From the NCBI RefSeq assembly GCF_008297975.1, contig NZ_VLNY01000005.1, forward strand, positions 355,195 through 419,194: a DNA stretch of 64,000 nt. The letters are read 5' to 3'. A program made the position numbers and the translations under genes. The stretch comes from Antrihabitans cavernicola. Its GTDB lineage: Bacteria > Actinomycetota > Actinomycetes > Mycobacteriales > Mycobacteriaceae. Under the pieces are notes generated by a model. That model was not told where the DNA came from, made no database searches, and saw only the letters and a list, made by a program, of their open reading frames with translations. Below, piece by piece: positions 49,175 to 56,354 of this stretch; within the stretch, counting starts at the first letter, position 1, and every line of letters starts with the position of its first letter.

Positions 49175-49471
49175 ATGATCACCATCCATCGACGTGCCAC
49201 CCGTCTATTCACCGAATTCGCAGTCGTCGCAACCCTGGCAGCGATACCGCTGGCAGCTCCGGTTGCTGCGATTGCGAGCGCAGCGGACGCGCAGTCCGTT
49301 GCCTACGATTCGCCGGACACGGACGATGCGATGCAGTGCGATTTCGGTATGCACCAAGGAAATCAGTGCGAGCAGGAGTCGCACATCCACAAATTCCGCG
49401 TGCAGCGGCAAAGCGATCGACACACGACCTACGAGCGGCCGGCTTCCACCGGCACCGGTCGATTTGCCTGA
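49175..49471 (+). CDS. small secreted protein of unknown function
   Basis: 98 aa. Signal peptide with cleavage probably after AIASA-AD. The mature part of about 60 residues is acidic at first (SPDTDDAMQCDFGMHQGNQCEQESHIH), with two Cys likely to form a disulfide and several His/Met that could bind metal, then basic. AAGGA precedes the ATG. First gene of the accessory block, divergent from tsaE. Confidence 0.7.
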   Translation: MITIHRRATRLFTEFAVVATLAAIPLAAPVAAIASAADAQSVAYDSPDTDDAMQCDFGMHQGNQCEQESHIHKFRVQRQSDRHTTYERPASTGTGRFA

Positions 49472-49531
49472 GACCCACCAGCTCTGTTGCCCGACAACAC
49501 GATCGGCACCACCGACAGTCGAGGTGTCCCC

Positions 49532-49747
49532 GTGAGAACCGAATACGATCACGTCGTACGAGCGCTCGATGCGTTGCCGGACAGGCAGCGCAGGGCGCTC
49601 GTTTCGGCGTTCTATACAGGCCTGTCCGCGACGGAGATCGCCCTGGTGCTCGGTGAACAGGAAGCCGCCGTCATTTCCCTGCTGCACAACGCTACGTGGC
49701 GCCTGCGGGACCGACTCGACGAACGAGACAGCCGCCACCGCCGGTAG
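49532..49747 (+). CDS. sigma-region-4-only helix-turn-helix protein
   Basis: 71 aa. VRALDALPDRQRRALVSAFYTGLSATEIALVLGEQEAAVISLLHNATWRLRDRL is a complete sigma-70 region 4; there is no region 2. GTG at 49532 follows GAGGTG; a TTG at 49487 is less likely. Could be a remnant of a sigma factor or a small DNA-binding regulator. It is convergent with tatA, with a hairpin over its stop codon. Confidence 0.7.
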   Translation: MRTEYDHVVRALDALPDRQRRALVSAFYTGLSATEIALVLGEQEAAVISLLHNATWRLRDRLDERDSRHRR

Positions 49748-49763
49748 CACCGGCGATGGCGGC
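49731..49763. terminator. hairpin terminator between the region-4 gene and tatA
   Basis: A 15-bp stem with one mismatch (49731-49745 with 49749-49763) and loop AGC, overlapping the stop codon at 49745-49747. It would serve the convergent genes on both sides. Confidence 0.75.
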
Positions 49764-49777
49764 TAGGTCGCGGTAGG

Positions 49778-49975
49778 TCAGTCGGATTCGCGCGGTGCAC
49801 CCTCGGCGGAACCGTCACGCTGCAATTCTTCGCCCTGCAATTCCTTCATCTCGCTGGTGAAGATCCGTAAGGACTGTCCAAGCCCCCGTGCAGCGCCCGG
49901 CAGTCGCTTGGAGCCGAACACCACGACGAGAACGACGATCACGATCGCCCAATGCCACGGGCTCATCGCACCCAT
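49778..49975 (-). CDS. tatA: TatA/E-type twin-arginine translocase protein
   Basis: 65 aa. [46 protein letters not shown] has the TatA arrangement: short helix, FGSKRLP hinge with the conserved FG, amphipathic helix, then a charged tail. It is probably an accessory TatA dedicated to the Tat substrate of this operon, as the main tatAC genes usually lie elsewhere. The start overlaps the preceding membrane-protein gene by 13 bases. Confidence 0.88.
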   Translation of the reverse strand: MGAMSPWHWAIVIVVLVVVFGSKRLPGAARGLGQSLRIFTSEMKELQGEELQRDGSAEGAPRESD

Positions 49976-50370
49976 GTCGGCCTCCCGCCTCTGATACGCA
50001 CCCTGATCAGCACCGATGCCGCACACAACACGATGGCAACGACCTCTGCGACGACGCTGAGCGCTGCCTTGGGCGCCGGGTCCCACCCGATCTCGGTGAA
50101 CCCGAAAATCCCGACCGTGCGCGACATCACGAACGCCCCGAGCGCACCGACACCGAGTGCCGCAGCGGCAAGCCGTAATACGAACGACCCGCCCACCAGC
50201 AGCAGCACAGCGATCGCGAACGACGCCGCGGCCTGAATCAGAAACGAGGGCCCGATCATGTGGATGTAGCGGTATCCGCCTCGGTAGAGGTCGAAGTGGA
50301 TGTAGCCGCTGACCGCGACGGCCGCACTGATTCCGATGCGCAACACCAGATCCGGCCATGCGCGGTTCAC
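49963..50370 (-). CDS. four-helix membrane protein
   Basis: 135 aa, four transmembrane helices ([84 protein letters not shown]). [17 protein letters not shown] and GPSFL contain His and Tyr residues near the membrane surface. Not recognised as a named family. It overlaps the phosphoesterase stop by four bases and tatA by 13, so it belongs to the cupredoxin operon. Confidence 0.8.
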   Translation of the reverse strand: MNRAWPDLVLRIGISAAVAVSGYIHFDLYRGGYRYIHMIGPSFLIQAAASFAIAVLLLVGGSFVLRLAAAALGVGALGAFVMSRTVGIFGFTEIGWDPAPKAALSVVAEVVAIVLCAASVLIRVRIRGGRPTWVR

Positions 50371-51329
50371 AGCAGAGCCTGATCTTTGATGGCGAGCACC
50401 TGCTGGCCCTTCATGTAGCTGACCTCTCGAATCCCCAGTGCGGCATGCAATTTCCCCGCAGGCAAGGTGACAGGCTTCGGAACTGTCACGCCTGGCTCAC
50501 CGGGTTTCGGCAACGCGTAGGCGGTGGTGGTGCCGCTGTAGAAGGTGATGTTGCCGTCCGTCTTGGTGAACAGCTGATGGACGTGTCCGTTGAGGCAGGT
50601 GACCGATGCGAATCGGCGCAGATAGCTCAGGGCCTGCGTCGAATCGTCTGTGCCCCAACCCCATTGCGGGTACATCGCGAACAACGGGATATGGCTGAAC
50701 ACGATGATCGGAGTGTCGCTCGACAGGCCGGCGACGTCCTTGCGCATCCAGTCGAGCTGATCTTGACCGAGATGACCGAGCAGAGTCATGTGCAGCGTGT
50801 TCACCAGCGCGATCACATGCACTCCGGCCACGTCGAAGCTGTACCAACCGTCGCCGCGAGAGCCTTTGCCGAACGCATCCCGGTACCGCTGCCCGCCGTC
50901 GTCGGTGGAATCGTGCTCACCGGGCACCGTGAACACATGCGGAGTGTTGAGGCTTTTCATCATCTGCTTCGCCTGATCGAACTGTTCCGGCGTCGCCAGG
51001 TGCGTGAGATCGCCTGTGTGGATGACGAAGTCGGGGGTGTAGCCCAGCGAGTTGACCTGGCTGATCGCCTCGCCGAAGGTGTCGACCACGTTGGTGTTCG
51101 CTGCGCCTTGGAAGCCGATGTGGCTGTCGCTGACCTGCGCGAACCGCAGCGTCGGGCGATCGGTGGCAGCCGAGCTGATCGGCGTTCCGCCGACATGGGA
51201 CAGCACCTCGCCGCCGACCACGGTCAATCCGACCGCCGCACCGAACCACGCTGTGTGCCGCATCAACTGCCTGCGGGACATGGTGTGCGGATCGCGCGGA
51301 TCGGTGTGCTCGTCGTCGTACGCGCTCAT
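50367..51329 (-). CDS. Tat-exported metallophosphoesterase
   Basis: 320 aa. Twin-arginine signal [17 protein letters not shown] at residues 18-34. The calcineurin-like domain has all metal blocks: [29 protein letters not shown] (usual GNHD replaced by GEHD), VFSHIPLF and LNGHVHQ. Being folded before export suits a dinuclear metal enzyme. The substrate is unknown; 3',5'-cyclic nucleotide or phosphodiester hydrolysis is common in the family. Second gene of the operon, overlapping both neighbours by four bases. Confidence 0.88.
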   Translation of the reverse strand: MSAYDDEHTDPRDPHTMSRRQLMRHTAWFGAAVGLTVVGGEVLSHVGGTPISSAATDRPTLRFAQVSDSHIGFQGAANTNVVDTFGEAISQVNSLGYTPDFVIHTGDLTHLATPEQFDQAKQMMKSLNTPHVFTVPGEHDSTDDGGQRYRDAFGKGSRGDGWYSFDVAGVHVIALVNTLHMTLLGHLGQDQLDWMRKDVAGLSSDTPIIVFSHIPLFAMYPQWGWGTDDSTQALSYLRRFASVTCLNGHVHQLFTKTDGNITFYSGTTTAYALPKPGEPGVTVPKPVTLPAGKLHAALGIREVSYMKGQQVLAIKDQALL

Positions 51330-51823
51330 GGTGTCACCACGACGGTTGCGTGCATGAACGGGTGGATGGAGCAGATGTAGTCGAAGTTGCCCGCCTTGGT
51401 GAACGTGAAGCTGTAGGTGGCCCCCGCGCCCATCCCGGGTGAATGGAAGCTGCCGTCACCACTGGCAACGGTGTGCGGCTCTTCGTCTTTGTTTGTCCAC
51501 GTCACCGTCGTTCCGACGGGCACGGTGAGCGACGCAGGCGCAAACGCGAAGTCGTCGATGTTCACGGCGTTCGCCGATGTCGGTGCGACCGGCGGTGCCG
51601 CAGGCGCCGACATGTCGGACATCCCCGGCATGCCTGTCATGGCGATCGCGGGCGCTTGCCCGCCCGGCATGCCGGGAGTCTCTGCGCCGGAGGCGAATAC
51701 GAACGAGGGTGTGCTCGCTGCGGTATCGGACCCCGTTGTCCCGCAAGCACTCATGGTCAACATTGCCGCTGCGGCACACGTGGCCGCAGCCACTGCGTGC
51801 CGCCGTCCAAGGTAGATGCTCAT
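51326..51823 (-). CDS. cupredoxin lipoprotein with Met-rich linker
   Basis: 165 aa. Lipobox LTMSAC; a linker with repeated GMPGM/MTGMPGMSDMS methionines, typical of copper(I) sites; then a plastocyanin-like domain (VNIDDFAFAPASLTVPVGTTVTWTNKDEEPHTVASG to FDYICSIHPFMHATVVV) whose copper ligands are the His of EPHT, Cys of YIC, His of SIHP and Met of PFMH. Start MSIYLGRRHAV is preferred. First gene of the cupredoxin-phosphoesterase-membrane protein-TatA operon, with the shared promoter motif about 70 bases upstream. Confidence 0.9.
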   Translation of the reverse strand: MSIYLGRRHAVAAATCAAAAMLTMSACGTTGSDTAASTPSFVFASGAETPGMPGGQAPAIAMTGMPGMSDMSAPAAPPVAPTSANAVNIDDFAFAPASLTVPVGTTVTWTNKDEEPHTVASGDGSFHSPGMGAGATYSFTFTKAGNFDYICSIHPFMHATVVVTP

Positions 51824-51882
51824 CGATCCAAGTCCTTCGATCTCGGTGGGCCCTCCCCGCGGACGCGGGTCGGTCACCAACA

Positions 51883-51900
51883 GATAGCGAGGGGGGTTAC
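51883..51900 (-). promoter_or_regulatory. accessory-block promoter motif, copy 1 (cupredoxin operon)
   Basis: On the minus strand GTAACCCCCCTCGCTATC, part of a longer match with copies 2-4. It lies about 70 bases before the cupredoxin start. GTAAC resembles an ECF -35 element; the conserved CGCTATC begins 11 bases on, too close for a standard -10. Confidence 0.7.
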
Positions 51901-52115
51901 ATGAGCCCGAAAGCGTTGTCCGCCTGCGGTTCCACGATCAACGCGGCACGCGCGTAGGCCACAGCCGCGTGCGCACATGCATCAGGGCCCGCGTCGTCAC
52001 CGAGCAGCTCGAGCAGCCTGCCCTTCGCCCGATACCACGCGGCTCTCGACTCGACGGTCGCATCGGCACCGGGGCGCCGATGCGCGAGCCGAGACAGCTC
52101 GATGACTGCATTCAT
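51897..52115 (-). CDS. small helical protein of unknown function
   Basis: 72 aa, soluble, mostly helical (RAAWYRAKGRLLELLGDDAGPDACAHAAVAYARAALI), resembling a single helical hairpin. The stop codon falls inside promoter copy 1, and copy 2 is 43 bases upstream of the start. It has no membrane or signal segment. Its own copy of the motif suggests membership of the same regulon; function is unknown. Confidence 0.65.
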   Translation of the reverse strand: MNAVIELSRLAHRRPGADATVESRAAWYRAKGRLLELLGDDAGPDACAHAAVAYARAALIVEPQADNAFGLM

Positions 52116-52157
52116 GGTGGTACCGCCGTTCGTCGGTGAGAAGATCCTTCACCAACA

Positions 52158-52175
52158 GATAGCGACGTGAGTTAC
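52158..52175 (-). promoter_or_regulatory. accessory-block promoter motif, copy 2
   Basis: On the minus strand GTAACTCACGTCGCTATC followed by TGTTGGTGA, identical to copy 1 in GTAAC, TCGCTATCTGTTGGTGA and spacing. It starts seven bases after the Rieske gene's stop and precedes the 72-aa gene. Confidence 0.7.
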
Positions 52176-52181
52176 AGGGCC

Positions 52182-52886
52182 TCAGGCGGGTTCTGTCGGC
52201 GCGAAAACCTCTATCGCACCGCCATTCTCGCGGATCTGCAGATTCGGCAGCGGCGCAGGCGCGATCGGCAGTTGATGCTCGGCGACGTACCCCGCAGTCG
52301 TGAACGAGGTCGAGTGGCACGGGCAGCGCAACTTGTCCGCCGGGGCATCCAGCCACAGTTTGCAACCCTGATGCGTGCAGACTCCGGACACGGCGGCCGG
52401 CTTGCCGTCGACGCGTCGAACGAACCCGCTGATCGTGCCGACATCGAACGCCACCGTGGCGCCGTCGGGCACATCGGCGCTGGCCGCGACGGCCCGCCAC
52501 GCACCCTTGGTCGGCTCCAGCGTTGCCGGTGATGCGACTTCCTGCGTCGGCTCGCCGGTCGCCCCACCGACGAAGGCGCGGTCGACGACGGCACCGACGG
52601 CGGCGGCCGCAGCCGCAACGGACGTCCCGATCAAAACTTGCCGCCGCCGTGGCGAACGGTGGTCGGCGCCTTCGTGATCGGACGTCGGCTCGTCGAGTTC
52701 GGCAGCAAGGCGCTGGTGCAGGTCTGCGAGGAACGATTCACTCGGGGTATCGGCGCCCATCCGTGCGGAGCGCAGCGCGATGGCGGCGCGCATCTGCTCG
52801 GCGTCGGCCTCGTCGGGGCGGAACGACTTCGGTCGTCGCCCGGCCAGCAGGTCGTCGACGTAGCGGCGAACATCTTTGCCGGTCAT
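52182..52886 (-). CDS. Tat-anchored Rieske [2Fe-2S] protein with N-terminal cytoplasmic domain
   Basis: 234 aa. Residues 1-70 are a soluble helical domain (KDVRRYVDDLLAGRRPKSF...LADLHQRLAAEL). A twin-arginine anchor follows (SPRRRQVLIGTSVAAAAAAVGAVV, about 78-101), then the exported Rieske domain with C170-T-H172 and C188-P-C190-H191 as cluster and disulfide region; C175 and C190 should form the disulfide seen in high-potential Rieske proteins. The ATG overlaps the ECF sigma stop (ATGA), the usual layout of a sigma/anti-sigma pair, so the N-domain may bind the sigma factor. An electron-transfer role alone is the alternative. Confidence 0.88.
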   Translation of the reverse strand: MTGKDVRRYVDDLLAGRRPKSFRPDEADAEQMRAAIALRSARMGADTPSESFLADLHQRLAAELDEPTSDHEGADHRSPRRRQVLIGTSVAAAAAAVGAVVDRAFVGGATGEPTQEVASPATLEPTKGAWRAVAASADVPDGATVAFDVGTISGFVRRVDGKPAAVSGVCTHQGCKLWLDAPADKLRCPCHSTSFTTAGYVAEHQLPIAPAPLPNLQIRENGGAIEVFAPTEPA

Positions 52887-53458
52887 CGTGCGCCTCCTTC
52901 GCTGAACTGTGCCGCCATCTGTAGTGCCCGATGCTGCAGCACTTTCGCATTCGCGACGCTGACGCCCAGATCGGTAGCCGAGTCGCGGACGGACAGTCCC
53001 TGCATGAACCGTAGCTCGAGAATCCGTCTGTATCGGTCCGGTAGTCGATCCAGGACCGAGCGGGCCCGGCTGATCGCCAGCGCGTTCTCGGTCACGTCGT
53101 CGACGGGGGTCTCGGCGAAATCGTCGTCGATGGTCGTGATTTCGCGTCCCATCCGGACCCGCCAGTAGCCTGCCAGCACCGTGCGCGCCGTTGCACGCAG
53201 GTAGGCGCGCACCTCGGGAACGGTCGCCGACATTCGCAACGGGCCGAGCGCCGCCAAGAACACCTCGGCGGTGAGATCCTCTGCGTCCGCCCTGTTTCCG
53301 ACCTTCGAGAACATCAGGCCGTATACCCAGGCAGCGTTGTCTCGATACACCGACTCCCAGCCGTTGTACCCGTCACCCGACACGAGTCGCAGCTCTCGCG
53401 TCGGGGCCGGATCTTCGACCGCTTCGTGTCGACGCCCGGATTCCGACCGTCCCCTCAT
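52883..53458 (-). CDS. ECF RNA polymerase sigma factor of the accessory block
   Basis: 191 aa. Region 2: WESVYRDNAAWVYGLMFSKVGNRADAEDLTAEVFLAALGPL with EVRAYLRATARTVLAGYWR. Region 4: VLDRLPDRYRRILELRFMQGLSVRDSATDLGVSVANAKVLQHRALQMAAQ. A charged N-terminal extension of about 25 residues precedes it. It is cotranscribed with the Rieske gene and preceded by promoter copy 3, implying autoregulation. It is not an orthologue of SigD or SigK found elsewhere in the window. Confidence 0.9.
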   Translation of the reverse strand: MRGRSESGRRHEAVEDPAPTRELRLVSGDGYNGWESVYRDNAAWVYGLMFSKVGNRADAEDLTAEVFLAALGPLRMSATVPEVRAYLRATARTVLAGYWRVRMGREITTIDDDFAETPVDDVTENALAISRARSVLDRLPDRYRRILELRFMQGLSVRDSATDLGVSVANAKVLQHRALQMAAQFSEGGAR

Positions 53459-53521
53459 GTCCTGCCCTCCGAGTCCGCCACCTACCGGTCCGAAACAGAC
53501 GCATGGCCGCGCCTACAGGTA

Positions 53522-53539
53522 GATAGCGAGGGGGGTTAC
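53522..53539 (-). promoter_or_regulatory. accessory-block promoter motif, copy 3 (sigma-Rieske operon)
   Basis: On the minus strand GTAACCCCCCTCGCTATC, identical to copy 1 over 18 bases, about 65-80 bases before the sigma factor start. With copy 4 it forms a perfect 10-bp inverted repeat (GGGGTTACAC at 53532-53541, GTGTAACCCC at 53551-53560). Confidence 0.72.
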
Positions 53540-53552
53540 ACGGCCACGGTGT

Positions 53553-53570
53553 GTAACCCCGCTGCGTATC
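53553..53570 (+). promoter_or_regulatory. accessory-block promoter motif, copy 4 (exported protein)
   Basis: GTAACCCCGCTGCGTATC on the plus strand, then CATCGGTGA. It diverges from copy 3 by only a few bases and faces the exported-protein gene 56 bases downstream. The GTAAC elements of copies 3 and 4 point away from each other, as expected for two divergent promoters. Confidence 0.65.
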
Positions 53571-53625
53571 CATCGGTGACAGCTCGACGACGCCTCGTCG
53601 AGACCGCATCGCTTGGAGGGACATC

Positions 53626-54114
53626 ATGAGCAACCTCATATCGCGCACGTACGCAACATCATTGGCAGCGGCAGCATTGACTGCCGGCGCCGTTCTGCTG
53701 CCGGGCACCGCTGCGGCAGCAACAATTCAGCTTGCCGCTGCCGGGCCCGATTGTCTATGGGCAGGCGGATCCCATCCGCAGGGCCAGACGGTGATCGCAG
53801 GCGGCTGGACATTCACGTGTGCAGGAGGTCAGTGGGCCATCGGCGACAGCGTGAATCAGGTCAGCTCGGTTCCCGATCCGGGCACCGGTGCACCCGCAAG
53901 CGGGTTCAGCCCAGGAGCGATGCAACCCGGCGGCACCTACGACGCCTACTGCTCCGGCGATCAGTACGTCAACGCAGGTCGTTTCGCCTTTCGCTCGGAC
54001 GGCTCGTCCTGGCTCCCGTACCCCGGCCCAGTCAACGTCTGGAACGCCGAAGCAGGCACCGGTCCCGCCGTAACGCCTGCGGACGGCGAATGCCGCGACG
54101 GCTCGATCATCTAG
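53626..54114 (+). CDS. secreted protein with two predicted disulfides
   Basis: 162 aa. Signal peptide cleaved near GTAAA-ATIQ. The mature part has four Cys (DCLWAGG, FTCAGG, DAYCSGDQY, GECRDG) and is rich in Gly, Trp and Tyr, suggesting a small beta-sandwich held by two disulfides. No family was recognised. GGAGGG precedes the ATG. Promoter copy 4 ties it to the ECF sigma regulon. Confidence 0.78.
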   Translation: MSNLISRTYATSLAAAALTAGAVLLPGTAAAATIQLAAAGPDCLWAGGSHPQGQTVIAGGWTFTCAGGQWAIGDSVNQVSSVPDPGTGAPASGFSPGAMQPGGTYDAYCSGDQYVNAGRFAFRSDGSSWLPYPGPVNVWNAEAGTGPAVTPADGECRDGSII

Positions 54115-54145
54115 CCGACGCTGTGTCCATCTAGCCGACACTGTG
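54108..54145. repeat. 20-base tandem duplication at the convergent gene ends
   Basis: CATCTAGCCGAC-CTGTG occurs at 54108-54125 and again at 54128-54145 with one difference. It spans the stop codons of the exported-protein gene and of the convergent hydrolase, so both C-termini may have been changed by the duplication. Confidence 0.7.
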
Positions 54146-55177
54146 GTTCTGCGCATCGACGGATCGCTGGACAAGGCGGTCGATGGCATCGTTGACCAGA
54201 TCAGGGAACTCCAGATGGACCATGTGACCTGCGCCGTCGACTCGCACCAGTTCACTGTGCGGCAGCTCCGTCGCCAACCGTTGCGCGCCCGAGAAGGGGA
54301 CGACCACGTCGCCGCTGCCCGACAACACCAACACCGGGATATCGGCAAGTACGGGGAGCGCCGCCAGCTCGTCGTGCACCTCCAGCGTCCTGAGGAAGCT
54401 GCCGATGGTGCCGACTGGAGTCTGGTCGATCATCGTGTTCGTGAAGTGGACCAACGTGGGGCTGACCCGCGTTCGGAATGACGACGCGTGCAGGATCGGC
54501 CAGATCACCGTCTTCGCCGCAACTCGACTGTGCTCGAGCAGGCGCGGAGTCGATCGTGCGGCGAAGGCGAAGCCGTCGAGCAAGGGATTGCGCAGGTTGC
54601 GGCCCAGTCCCTCGCTGGCAAGCCCGGCCGCCGTCGAAGACACCAACCCGATCCCGGCCACCCGTTGCCGAAACAGGTCAGGCCGCTGCCGAGCCGCCGA
54701 CAAGACCGCCATGCCGCCCATCGAATGGCCGATCAGCACGATCCGACCGTGCGGCACGAGCGCGTCGATCACCGTGCCGATATCGCGACCGAGCTGCTCG
54801 ATAGTGCAACTTTCGGTGCTGGGCGTTCCGGATCGGCCGTGCCCGCGCAGGTCGACGAACACCATGCGAACCGACGATCCCCACCGATCGTGCAGATCAC
54901 GGCGTTGCAGGTGAAACGACGTCATCCGATTGCTGAAGCCGTGGACGAACAGCACCGTGGTGGGGGCATCGCGAGGTCCCGCCTCACGAACCGCCAGCAT
55001 CACGCCGTCGTCGGCACGTACCTCGGTGCCACGATCGGAGTCGATCAGGCCGAAATCCTCACCCTCGTAGGGGTCGGCTGTCCGGTTTCGCATCGCCTTC
55101 CGGACAGCGAATGCTCCCGCCAACCCACTGACGGTCGCGGCGCTGATCACGCCGCCGAGCAGCGCTGGATGCTTCAC
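54131..55177 (-). CDS. alpha/beta hydrolase with N-terminal membrane anchor
   Basis: 348 aa. N-terminal hydrophobic segment (LLGGVISAATVSGLAGAFAV) as anchor; then FVHGFSNRMTSFHLQRRDL, DLRGHGRSG, nucleophile elbow LIGHSMGGMAVLS, acid in VLSGSGDVVVPF, and base in RVDGAGHMVHLEFPD. A full catalytic triad is visible. It overlaps the alr stop by four bases, so it is cotranscribed with nnrD and alr. The substrate is unknown; a cell-envelope ester is plausible from the anchor. Confidence 0.88.
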   Translation of the reverse strand: MKHPALLGGVISAATVSGLAGAFAVRKAMRNRTADPYEGEDFGLIDSDRGTEVRADDGVMLAVREAGPRDAPTTVLFVHGFSNRMTSFHLQRRDLHDRWGSSVRMVFVDLRGHGRSGTPSTESCTIEQLGRDIGTVIDALVPHGRIVLIGHSMGGMAVLSAARQRPDLFRQRVAGIGLVSSTAAGLASEGLGRNLRNPLLDGFAFAARSTPRLLEHSRVAAKTVIWPILHASSFRTRVSPTLVHFTNTMIDQTPVGTIGSFLRTLEVHDELAALPVLADIPVLVLSGSGDVVVPFSGAQRLATELPHSELVRVDGAGHMVHLEFPDLVNDAIDRLVQRSVDAQNHSVG

Positions 55178-56337
55178 AGCTCACCACCGATGTAGCGACG
55201 CACGATCCGGCCACGAGGCGACGTAACCACCTCGTAGTGAATGGTGCCGAGTAGATCGGCCCAATCCTGAGCGCGTGGCTCGCCGCGATCACCCGGTCCG
55301 AACAGCACTGCGGTGTCACCTTCGGAAACGCCTGCCCCGTCCGGTCCAAGGTCGACCAGCACCTGATCCATGCAGACGCGACCGACGCTGGAATGCCGTG
55401 CACCGCCGAGCAATACGTCGAATCTGCCGCCGAGAGCACGGGAAACTCCGTCCGCGTAGCCGACGGGAAGCAACGCCAGCATCGTGTCGCGGGGGGCAAT
55501 CCATTCGTGCCCGTAGGACACACCTTCGCCGCGGGCGACGTCCTTCACGAGCGCAACCCGCGTTTGCAGCGTCATCGCGGGCCGCAACCCGAAGTCGCCG
55601 AGCTCGGGAATCGGCGTCAACCCGTATACGGCGATTCCGGGCCTGATCATGTCGAAGTGAAGATCCGGCCTGGTGAGGGTCGCGGCCGAATTGGACAGGT
55701 GGAGCAATTCGGGAATCAGGTTGCGCGCCTTGGCAGCAGCGACGGCGTCGAGAAACCGCTGGCGCTGGATATCGATCATGGGATGGTGCGGCTCGTCGGC
55801 CTGTGCGAGGTGGGAGAAGATGCCGCGCAAGCGAACCGAGCCGGCGCGTGCCAGATCCACCAGGTCGTCGAGCAGCCGCGGGTACTCCGTGGGCGACGCA
55901 CCGTTCCGGTTGAGGCCGGAATCCACCTTGATCGACACCGTCGCGGGTGTTCCTGCCGCTTTCGCGGCGGCCGCGACGGCGGCAAGGTGGCGCGTCGAGG
56001 ACACCCCGATCTCGACGTCCGCACGGATCGCCGCGGCGAAATCGACGTCCGAGGTGTTCAGCCAGCACAGAATCGGCGCTTCGATGCCTGCGGCGCGCAA
56101 CTCGACAGCTTCGGCGACGGTCGTGACGCCGACCTCGCGAGCACCGGCAGCGAGCGCGGTCTGCGCAACCCGGAAAGCGCCGTGGTTGTAGCCGTCTGCC
56201 TTCACGACGACCATGACCGCCGCATCGCCCGCGTGTTCGGCCAGAACCCGGGTGTTGTGCGCAATGGCGTCGAGATCGACGACCGCTTCGGCCTGTGGAG
56301 CGGGGATCGGGCTGGTCACAGCTGTCGATACTGCCAT
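55174..56337 (-). CDS. alr: alanine racemase
   Basis: 387 aa. PLP enzyme making D-Ala for peptidoglycan. The PLP lysine is in VVKADGYNHGA, the catalytic tyrosine in VSYGHEW, and GRVCMDQVLVDLG is the C-terminal signature. The ATG at 56337 gives a normal N-terminus but has no clear ribosome site; a GTG at 56358 overlapping the nnrD stop by four bases is an equally likely coupled start. Followed by the anchored hydrolase. Confidence 0.95.
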   Translation of the reverse strand: MAVSTAVTSPIPAPQAEAVVDLDAIAHNTRVLAEHAGDAAVMVVVKADGYNHGAFRVAQTALAAGAREVGVTTVAEAVELRAAGIEAPILCWLNTSDVDFAAAIRADVEIGVSSTRHLAAVAAAAKAAGTPATVSIKVDSGLNRNGASPTEYPRLLDDLVDLARAGSVRLRGIFSHLAQADEPHHPMIDIQRQRFLDAVAAAKARNLIPELLHLSNSAATLTRPDLHFDMIRPGIAVYGLTPIPELGDFGLRPAMTLQTRVALVKDVARGEGVSYGHEWIAPRDTMLALLPVGYADGVSRALGGRFDVLLGGARHSSVGRVCMDQVLVDLGPDGAGVSEGDTAVLFGPGDRGEPRAQDWADLLGTIHYEVVTSPRGRIVRRYIGGEL

Positions 56338-56354
56338 CGCAACGGCGGCTGCGA

